64,000 nt of DNA, from positions 2,108,001 through 2,172,000 of the forward strand of contig OX359195.1 in the NCBI GenBank assembly GCA_947172415.1, written 5' to 3'. Under the pieces are notes generated by a model that was not told the DNA's origin, searched no databases, and saw only the letters and a program-made list of their open reading frames with translations. Below, one piece after another: positions 55,458-64,000 of the stretch (the stretch's first letter is position 1; each line of letters begins with the position of its first letter). A program made the position numbers and the translations under genes. The DNA is from Chondrosia reniformis (Eukaryota; Porifera; Demospongiae; Chondrillida; Chondrillidae).

Positions 55458-56320
55458 AAGGTCTCACTGATCTTATTGAATGTGGAGTTGGACAGTGCAA
55501 GACACTCAGGAAGGTCACCATGGGAGCTGGTAAACATCAAACACTGTCCTCCAGTACATTGAAGGGAATGATCCAGAATCCTTCATTGTATCCTTCATTC
55601 AGTTGAACTGAGAGGATGTGACTTGGAAGGTAGGTTTTATAACTTTATGTACAGAATATATTGCCTATGGACTTAAGAAGTTTCATCAACTTTGAGGATC
55701 ATGTACTATACAGTCATCTCTATAGAATGGTTGTGTTCAGTCTGCTTATAACAAGTTTAGATTTATTTGACCAGCTTGTTCCAGTATATGGTCTCTGAGT
55801 GTTTTAGATTAGTATAATCACTTCATATTGTAGTATACATACATGTATACCTATACTATATGTACATTTGTATATTACGTATACCCATGAAGGATATCAC
55901 TAAAGAAAATGTCTTGACATCAGTTGAACAATCTGTCAAGGAGAACACTACACTAGAGAAGTGGAAGTGAGTAGTGCATGGAGTACAATGAACTGGAGGA
56001 ATGTTGTAGAGAGCATTCTAAAGGGAGCAGCAACCAATTAGAATCTCAGAAAGTTGGATGAATAAGAAATACAAAGAATATGCTACTAAACAGGAAGTGA
56101 TTGATAATAAAAGTCAGCAATCACAAGCAATTGAGACTCATTTTTCACTTAGTTCAGTGGATGTCTTTCATCATCTGTTTGTACATGTAGTTAGTAATTT
56201 GATTTGCTAATTTCAATCCAAATAGTGTCACATGTGGATGAATACATTATACATGATGTTATATAACTTGTATGTAATTCTTCTCTTTTTGTCTTTTCAG
56301 GACTTCATCTCTTGACTGTT
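55458..56320 (+). pseudogene. NLR 3' exon relics, unit 2
   Basis: The copy of NLR exon 48370-48535 begins after TGTATACAG at 55458 and stays open through EGLTDLIECGVGQCKTLRK, then a local duplication (CCTTCATTGTATCCTTCATT) brings TGA. The copy of exon 49119-49279 is absent. The copy of exon 49504-49765 (about 55893-56155) has lost its CAG acceptor, carries AAGTGGAAGTGA (a stop) and small deletions. The last-exon stub CTTTTCAG|GACTTCATCTCTTG remains at 56294. There is no upstream NACHT copy, so this is a tail-only fragment. Confidence 0.75.
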
Positions 56321-56429
56321 ATATTTTAAAACATTAAATTTTATTGTTTGTACTGAATCTGTTGTCAGACATTTTATAAGTTGTTGAATATCAAATAACC
56401 TTTACACTTAACTGTTAACAAAGAAAAGA

Positions 56430-58190
56430 ATCGGTTGCTGTAAAGGAACTGATTTAGAGAGTGCTGTACTGTCCCTTCAGTCTCCTAGCAACTATGTAGT
56501 CCCATGTGGGTGGAGGGCCTACCTCGTATGGACTCCCACTGGTACACCTTGCTCAATAAGCTGGATGTCTTCTCATTATCAATGAGTACCTCCTCAGGAG
56601 GAATATTCCATGGCATGGAAGTTAGTTTTCTGCTGTAGCGATGCCATCTGAAGAACATGGCCTATAGCTATCTCTTCACAAAGTTCCTTCTTCTCATCCT
56701 CTGTCAGCTTTGAAACAAACTTGAACAAGTGACTCTATCCAGGTTGCCCCTCAAATCTGCTCCATCTCCCTCAAGCAGTCTATAGCTATGACATGTATTA
56801 ACGTTTGTCTATATAGCTAGATAAACTCGTGATCAAGGTGTAGTATTGCATGATTCCCGTAAAGTAAATGTATGACTTGTCTTTCTAGTATATATAATAT
56901 TCTTAGTTCCAAATGATACTGGATTATATATATAGATCATATATAGAGACGCTGTTTATATTTGAATATAATAAGAATTGTCATTTATACATGCAATTAC
57001 AAGCTGCAATGAAAGGATCAAAAAAGGTTGATCATACAATTAAAATTTATATATATAACTTGTACAACAGTGCAATTGGTCATTGTGTTTAAGGTGTTTC
57101 AAATTGACTTGTTTCTCTCGACTTTCTCATCCACTTTCCAAATCCTATATATCTCTGCAGCTCCAGCTACGAGAGCCTTAATTTTTTGCCAACTGGTACT
57201 CCACTGAACTGGTCCATAACAAGCTTCCCAACTTCACAACCATAGATACATCAGTCTTAGAGGAGGGATGTGGCCTGCTACTCCCATCATCAACCATGCA
57301 ACTCTGCCTCAAGTCTCCTAGTGACCAGTTGATATATACTGCAGTTGCAAGTTTTTTCAGTGTATCTCCTCATCTCACACCCCATGGCCAAATGGATGGT
57401 TTACCTTGTAAGGAATAGCTGTATTAGAGGGTTGGGTAATCCCCAGACCGGCAGCAGACAGCCATTAAAAGATGGCCACATGATGGTGGAGACTGCCCAG
57501 TATGAGAGGACATGTATATAGATGGGATGAATGAACCTGCTCATTCCACTTTGCCAACTTAAATGTCACTGCGACTCATTTTCCTCATATGACAGGACAC
57601 TCATGATCATCTCATCCTCTGAAGTGTCTCCTTGTGAGAACTGTGTCTCATCTCCACAGGGGGCAGTGCTAATGTACAAGTGGAATTAAATATATACCTT
57701 CCTTCAGTTGGACTTTGTAAGGAGCAATATATATAAATCTCTTGTGGTTGCCATGTGGATAGAATTCCAATTGTTGATAAAAGAATCTACATAATTAATA
57801 ATTGCCTAGCAACCACTTCTGCAGGGACTACTGTTCCCCGCAAACTCAACTTGTCTCCTTCCACACATTTAGTGCCTGTTCCTATGGTAACTACAGTGGG
57901 CGTGGCATTGTCAGAGAAGGTCATCACAAACCCAGCCACCATCTTTCTCCCAGGTTGAGCAATGGGGAGACTGGCTGAGAGGCGACTGCATTTCTGGTGT
58001 ATCAACATTGACATGTGGGCCACAAACAAGACAGAAAATTTCGAAGGTTAGGGTCTGGCACAGGCAGACACTCCTGGCAGCCATCTTGCTGTAGGGAGCA
58101 CTAGCACTGTATCCTTTGCAGGGCCAGATCAGCAACTTTGAAGTATAGCACTCTCCCAACTTGACTGCCACCGCCCACCGCTTAAGCGTT
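56430..58190 (-). pseudogene. ADAT1-like adenosine deaminase, unit 2, most complete copy
   Basis: On the minus strand: VADLALQR (about 58130), then GRKMVAGFVMTFSDNATPTV, VVTIGTGTKCVEGDKLSLRG and VVPAEVVARQLLIM (about 57960-57790), then TAPCGDETQFSQGDTSEDE (about 57665-57610), RTGQSPPSCGHLL-like text (about 57500), NWSLGDLRQSCMVDDGSSRP (about 57330-57270), FVSKLTEDEKKELCEEI (about 56700) and LLSKVYQWESI (about 56540). GTGTKC, the (H)AEV proton-shuttle segment and PCGD are the ADAT1/ADAR deaminase signature. The zinc-binding His of HAE is Pro here, and the second Cys motif (SCSDK) was not found. A stop follows LLIM and frames change, so this is a pseudogene. ADAR is the alternative; residue spacing favours ADAT1. 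Confidence 0.65.
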
Positions 58191-58265
58191 CCAGCCTTTT
58201 AATTTGTAAGTATAGATCCTGTGGAGGATATATATATATTGACTACATACATATACTTTTACATA

Positions 58266-58357
58266 CAGTGGAACCTCTCTATAACGGACACTTTGCGAAC
58301 TGAAAGGGAGAAAGAGGTTTCTGCTATTTGGGGAGTCCGTTATAGGAGGTTCCACTG
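58266..58357. mobile_element. MITE copy in unit 2 (orthologous to 51226-51317)
   Basis: CAGTGGAACCTCTCTATAAC ... GTTATAGGAGGTTCCACTG with TA on both sides. Four or five differences from the unit 1 copy. From 58360 to 59370 no gene is seen; the small open frame 58640-58873 is conserved with unit 1 only because all the non-coding sequence there is. Confidence 0.75.
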
Positions 58358-59373
58358 TATATATGTCTAATTCTGCCGAAAAATCATTCCTGTGCACGTG
58401 GAGTTTTAAATCTTACTATAGGAATAAATAAAACCTATGGCCAAATATAAGTTCCTTGGACTAAATAGGAGACTAAATAGGAATATTTATATATGTCCTT
58501 GGAGGCACTGGTGACATGATTGGAGAATTATAGTTTATTTACGTATATGCACTCCTGTATGTACTGTATGATGATGGCTGTTGCATGGATGATATCACTT
58601 TGTCACATTAAACATGTAATTAAAATTGATGTTTAGCACTTGCAAAGTTTCCATTATCACACTCACACAATCCATGTACTTTTCATCCCATGTAGAGAAA
58701 CTACTCATTTAATCATATACGAACGTATAGACCTTAAAGTTTTCAGTAAAGGTTATATAAATATAGCCGTTAAAAGGTATCTGGCATTTCAATTTCATAT
58801 AGGAACTGTTCATAATAACAACTACTGCCTAAATAATTGTAAATTCAACTCAATTTACTCATTGTCAAAATAATTTCATTATAAAACGGTGATGGTCTGC
58901 GTAAATTTGTATTTTAAACACATACACATAGTATTCCATGAATTCTTAAGTTATAAGCTTGTGATTTAACTTTCAGTTTGAGTGAAATAATATTTCATGT
59001 ACTTATGGGTACATGTGTTCATTTAATCTGGAGCTAAAATATTGCGCATGTTTAATTTTTTATATATGCGTTTGAGGTATACAGTTAAGATCAAACAATT
59101 GGAAGCACGTACAATTAATCTTAAAAGCATAGTATATACGTATTGCATACACATAGTTATATATTGATTATTATACATATATAGTAAATTCGAACTTCAC
59201 TGTACAAAGTACGTATATACGTAAACGTATTTAGAAAAAAAGGTATCAAATGAAAAGGATTTACGTAGTCCCACAAATTTAAAATCCTTTATATAAAGCT
59301 ACTTACAGTACGTAATTATTGCATAATTGTTTCCATAAAGTTTCACACACACTAATATATTAATATAACCTGA

Positions 59374-61169
59374 TCAGTATAATAACATGCCCACATCCTC
59401 CCTCCTTTTATCTTCATTATTATCATGATCACCTGCTTCATACCAATCCTTCATTTTCTTCTTCCCAAAATAACCAAGACCAGCCACTAACAAGGTTGAT
59501 AATACATACTCCATCAACTTGGTGCTATCAAAGAGAGGTGACACGTCCTTGTAATGGTTCAACAAGGCAGTTACATACAGTGACATGCCTGTAAAAATGA
59601 ACACTATAGCAATGCAGAAGAAGATAGTTGCATGGTTGCTAAAATTGCAGCAATTCTTAGGATGTCTCAACATCAGATACACTTCATGTAGAATGACTAC
59701 AATTGCTGCTAGTTGTAAAATGTAGCAGAAACTGTAAGTTACAGCTTCTAAGGGTTAGTTTATAAACAATATTCCAAGGTACACAATGACTACTGTAAAC
59801 ACCTGAATACTATAGACCGGACCCGCCCATCCAAGGGATATTGCATGACATCTGATCACCCTCCTCCATCTTGGAGGTATTTGCTGCTGGTTATTAGATG
59901 ACTCATAAAGTAATTTGTTTATTTTGCCATAAATAAGTGGATATTGACTTATGAAACTAATGAGCATAAACACCTCAATTATAAGAGCAATCACACAGTC
60001 CAGAAGGAAAATATCGGGATAGTATTCTTCATGTGACATCAGAAATACAGTACATTGAAGGTTGCTCCAAGAATAATAACAAATAATTAAAAGAGAGAAG
60101 CACCAAGTAAAGAGTTTGACTTCAGTTAATCTTTTTTGTCTCTTTTGACTCTGCTTCAGAATAAAAATTAAAATTTTATTTTCACTTCTGATGACTTGTA
60201 TCACTAGCAAATTTCCAAGAAGTATTATACCAAGAATAACAATATTCTTTGCTAGAGTGAAGGTCCATCTTGAAGGAATATTATCTGCTGCAAAAATAGG
60301 TGTAAGCGTAGTCAATGATATTCCATATGGCTTTCCTTCATACCACAACGGTTCATATTGAAAGAACACTCCTTGTGAGTCATGCATCACCTTTTTAATA
60401 GAAAATAATATTGAAAATGCCTATTCATGCATATTTATTTATAATAAAGGAATATTAATCTTGTATATATAACATTAAATGTCAAATGAAATTGCCTATA
60501 TATTAATATAAATTAATAGATTCAATTAATAATATTCAATTTGTGGTTATTTTTTATAACAGAATTTAGCCAACAAAAGTGTATAGAATCTCTAGTTATA
60601 GTATAATTATATCAAGTGATATATGGCATATAGGGATATATTATTACAAGTTGTCCATGTGTATATAGTATATTAGTGACACTCACTTCAGCTCCAAAGT
60701 TCTGTAAAAGGGAAGGTTCACATAAAGTTGGAACAGTCAAGCAAAGGGATTGAGGTAGAGAATCTGAGTCCTTTCTGAGGATATGAAACATGAGAGGAGG
60801 TAGCACTAAATAGAAATAATAGCGGTACCACACATATATATCGCAATCCTTAGTGTTCCACTGACAGCACGGCTTCTCTAAATATAACATTGTATTATTC
60901 TGACTTGTTGTATTGATCATTTTGAAGTGGAACACTTTGACTCGCTTTGAAAAATTAAAAATTTGATGGATGTCCAGTGGATTTCCAAAGTAATCGTAAA
61001 TACCATAGTGCTTGTTTCCAATTCTAAGGGCATCCACCATCTGATGTAAATTCTCTACGCAATCCTTCTTGTAATTTTCCTCTCCACTTGTGTGTCTGAC
61101 TTGAAGCAGTGCTAGAATCAGTAAGTAGACAGTAAAGGTAGAGGGTAGAGGACACTTCAGAGAAGTCAT
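59374..61169 (-). pseudogene. seven-TM protein copy in unit 2 with a premature stop
   Basis: Exon 1 (61169-60687) and exon 2 (60390-59374) align end to end with 52314-54499. The signal peptide, Cys pattern and GAA|GTGAGT donor are intact. In exon 2, after the fourth helix (VIVYLGILFIN), the codon corresponding to Gln in unit 1 is TAA (59757-59755). This removes three helices, although the downstream frame stays open to the same terminus (REDVGMLLY). Amino-acid differences elsewhere are scattered and mostly conservative, so the stop looks recent. It lacks the SINE and the acceptor duplication of unit 1. Confidence 0.8.
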
Positions 61170-62128
61170 AATGGCACTTTAATCAGCTGCAGAGATGGAC
61201 AATTAACAAAAAACATTTAAGAAGTAACAGGCTAGCTGTGGCTTCATTCACCACACCTTATACACTGTGCTCTATTGATAATGGCACGCATTTATTTATG
61301 CTAGCACTACCAAAAAAGAATTGTTTATTATATTTTTTGTTTCATCATTTGATTACTAAAATTACAATGTGTGTAATCATGGATTCTATACGTATATACG
61401 GAGTAAGATTTGTTATTATATACATTATTACACCAAGTATGTAGTATGTATTACAGTTGCGTATATAGGTTGACTATATTATATAGGTGAATTTCATTTT
61501 CTATTATGATAATAGACTTGTAAAGGGAATAGACTTGGTGGAAATTGAAATGGAAATAGACGTGGCGGTTTTGAAATAAGAATAGACATGGTATACAGAA
61601 ATTTTAAGGCTACTGACTAGTATTACTTCTCAAGTATATGGACATAACTAACTTATCTTTAGAGGTTTCACTTTGTTACGTACTCCTGTTTAATTGATAA
61701 TGCATAGCAGTCTTATGGCTAATCAATAGTTGTTCCAAATAATGTTCTCCTACAAAAGTTATGTAATAACTGTATAGTTTATCAGCAAAAGTGTTCATTT
61801 GAGATGAGAGAGGTATCTTATGTGGTGCAAGTTCAAATGGTCGATCTTCATGACCAGTCCAATCCATTTGATTATTAGAGAGTGCTCTGCTCATTCACTG
61901 TTCTCTCAGATCAACTGGTATGTAGAGACTGGAAGTGCTGTCTCATTTCCATGTATATATATAGTTATTCCCATCCACACAATGTTTACATCATGTCAGC
62001 TAATCTTGTTCTGAGCAGAAGACATTTTATTGTTATAACCACTCAATTGTGAGGGGATATTTCAGTTGACACTTTTGTATAGTGTATTCCCATGTGTATA
62101 TCACATCTCTGTTATGTGTAGTGTATAC

Positions 62129-62995
62129 AGGAAGGTCTCACTGATCTTGTGAATGTGGAGTTGGACAGTGCAAGACACTCAGGAAGGTCACCATGGGAGC
62201 TGGTGAACATCAAACACTGTCTTCCAATATATTGAAGGGAATGATCCAGAATCCTTCATTGGAGCAAGTTGAACTGAGAGGATGTGACTTGGAAGGTAGG
62301 TTTTATAACTTTATGTACAGAATATATTGCCTATGGACTTAAGAAGTTTCATCAACTTTGAGGATCATGTACTATACAGTCATCTCTATAGAATGGTTGT
62401 GTTCAGTCTGCTTATAACAGGTTTAGATTTATTTGACCAGCTTGTTCCAGTATATGGTCTCTGAGTGTTTTAGATTAGTATAATCACTTCATATTGTAGT
62501 ATACATACATGTATACCTATACTATATGTACATTTGTATATTACGTATACCCATGAAGGATATCACTAAGAAAATGTTTTGACATCAGTTGAACAATCTG
62601 TCAAGGAGAACACTACACTAGAGAGGTTAAAGTGAGTAGTGCATGAAGTACAAGGAATTGGAGGAATGTTGCAGAGAGCATTCTAAAGGGAGCAGCGACC
62701 AGTCAGAATCTCAGAAAGTTGGAACTGTGGATGAATAAGAAATACAAAGAATATGCTCCTAAACAGGAAGTGATTGATAATGTAAGAAAAGTCAACAATA
62801 AATTGAGACTTATTGTTCATTTATATAGGTTAGTGGATGTCTTTCATCATCTGTTTGTACATGTAGTTAGTAATTTGATTTGCTAATTTCAATCCAAATA
62901 GTGTCACATGTGGATGAATACATTATATATGCTGTTATATAACTTGCATATAATTCTTCTCTTTTTGTCTTTTCAGGACTTCATCTCTTGACTGT
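62129..62995 (+). pseudogene. NLR 3' exon relics, unit 3
   Basis: The copy of exon 48370-48535 has lost one base (GATCTTGTGAATG against GATCTTGTTGAATG) and so is frameshifted near 62153, though its 3' end keeps SLEQVELRGCDLEG and a GTAGGT donor. The copy of exon 49504-49765 (about 62560-62825) contains AGGTTAAAGTGAG, with a stop, but keeps NLRKLELWMNKKYKEYAPKQE. The terminal exon stub is at 62977. Confidence 0.7.
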
Positions 62996-63089
62996 TATTT
63001 TTTAAAACATTAAATTTTATTTTTTGTACTGAATCTGTTGTCAGACATTTTATAAGATCAAATAACTTAACGGTTAACAGAGAAAAGAA

Positions 63090-64000
63090 TCGGTTGCTGT
63101 AAAGGAACTGATTTAGAGAGTGCTGTACTGTCCCTTCAGTCTCCTAGCAACTATGTAGTCCCATGTGGGTGGAGGGCCTACCTCGTATGGACTCCCACTG
63201 GTACACCTTGATCAATAAGCTGGATGTCTTCTCATCATCAATGTGTACCTCCTCAGGAGGAATATTCCATGGCATGGAAGTTAGTTTTCTGCTGTAGCGA
63301 TGCCATCTGAAGAACATGGCCTATAGCTATTTCTTCACAAAGTTCCTTCTTCTCATCCTTTGTCAGCTTTGAAACAATCTTGAACAAGTGACTCTGTTCA
63401 GGTCACCCCTCAAATTTGCTCCATCTCCCTCAAGCAGTCTATATAGCTATAGCATGTATTAACTTCTGTCTATATAGCTAGATACACTCGTGATCAAGGT
63501 GTTGTATTGCATGATTCCCATAAAGTAAATGTATGACTTGTCTTTCTAGTATATATAATATTCTTAGTTCCAAATGATACTGGAGTATATATATATAGAT
63601 TATATATAGAGACGCTGTTTATCTTTGAATATAATAAGAATCGTCATTTATACATGCAATTACAAGCTGCAATGAAAGGATCAAAAAAGGTTGATCATAC
63701 AATTAAAATTTATATATATAACTTGTACAACAGTGCAATTGGTCATTGTGTTTAAGGTGTTTCAAATTGACTTGTTTCTCTCGACTTTCTCATCCACTTT
63801 CCAAATCCGATATATCTCTGCAGCTCCAGCTACGAGAGCCTTAATTTTTTGCCAACTGGTACTCCACTGAACTGGTCCATAACAAGCTTCCCAACTTCAC
63901 AACCATAGATACATCAGTCTTAGAGGAGGGATGTGGCCTGCTACTCCCATCATCAACCATGCAACTCTGCCTCAAGTCTCCTAGTGACCAGTTGATATAT
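63090..64000 (-). pseudogene. ADAT1-like deaminase relic, unit 3 (C-terminal part, cut by the window end)
   Basis: Collinear with 56430-57340: the LLSKVYQW-type segment near 63210, the FVSKLT-type segment near 63360, and the VDDGSSRP-type segment near 63945. The catalytic core would lie beyond 64000 and cannot be judged. Frames are disrupted as in unit 2. Confidence 0.5.

Larger units (their letters stand above)
55182..61849. repeat. segmental duplication unit 2 (6,668 bp)
   Basis: Same order as unit 1: NLR 3' exon relics, ADAT1-like relic, MITE, 7TM gene copy. Non-coding stretches (for example 58380-59350 against 51340-52310) are about 97-98 percent identical to unit 1 by eye, so the duplication is recent. 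Confidence 0.9.
61850..64000. repeat. segmental duplication unit 3, running off the window
   Basis: Starts ATGACCAGTCCAATCCATTT. Collinear with unit 2 up to the window end, sharing its loss of the exon 49119-49279 segment. Units 2 and 3 therefore descend from one already-deleted copy. Confidence 0.9.

Overview
This window is nuclear DNA of an early-branching animal, most likely a demosponge of the Amphimedon type. That assignment is inference. The sequence is AT-rich and full of acgtacgt/tatata strings. Genes carry many small phase-consistent GT-AG introns (down to 37 nt). The gene set (SHOC2, a LOTUS-Tudor germline factor, vanin-like amidohydrolase, NLR, ADAT1-like deaminase) is metazoan, and large NLR sets are known from sponges and cnidarians. 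There are no bacterial operons, rRNA genes or CRISPR arrays.

Layout. 1-6.5 kb: mostly non-coding, with a TIR element (130-450), foldback and tandem repeats, and perhaps one terminal exon of an upstream gene (1074-1121). 6.58-12.21 kb (+): ten exons of a SHOC2 orthologue, 494 codons readable, N-terminus not found. Two of its introns hold tandem arrays built from the gene's own splice sites. 12.8-13.1 kb: an NRF1-like palindrome and two possible non-coding exons. 14.7-26.5 kb: exactly five head-to-tail copies of a 2,216-bp unit (15055-26134), each with phase-compatible exons on the minus strand, lying between diverged long inverted repeats. 27.4-29.0 kb (-): 5'-truncated non-LTR retrotransposon. 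32.55-35.80 kb (-): complete ten-exon LOTUS-Tudor gene (TDRD5/TDRD7 type, 581 aa), a family of germ granule and piRNA-pathway proteins. 36.85-38.19 kb (-): broken vanin/biotinidase-like gene. 39.4-40.2 kb (-): Penelope-like reverse transcriptase remnant.

41.37-49.94 kb (+): NLR gene with an N-terminal CARD-like exon, a NACHT exon (Walker A/B intact, one frameshift after it) and small leucine-rich exons. The 2.5-kb intron between CARD and NACHT is a nest of mobile elements, including a near-perfect 530-bp palindrome. From 48.09 kb to the end lies a tandem segmental duplication (7.09 kb, 6.67 kb and a third unit running off the window). Each unit carries the last NLR exons (+) and an ADAT1-like adenosine deaminase relic (-); units 1 and 2 also contain an unrecognised signal-peptide/seven-TM protein gene (-). 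Unit 1 keeps intact NLR exons and an open 7TM gene; unit 2 has decayed NLR exons and a stop in the 7TM gene; the ADAT1-like gene is broken in all three.

No shared pathway is evident. SHOC2 (RAS-RAF signalling), the LOTUS-Tudor gene (germline RNA) and the NLR (innate sensing) are separate genes. What stands out is repeat-driven remodelling: splice sites caught in tandem repeats, amplified exons, and pseudogenes made by deletion and frameshift. All coordinates were read by eye.
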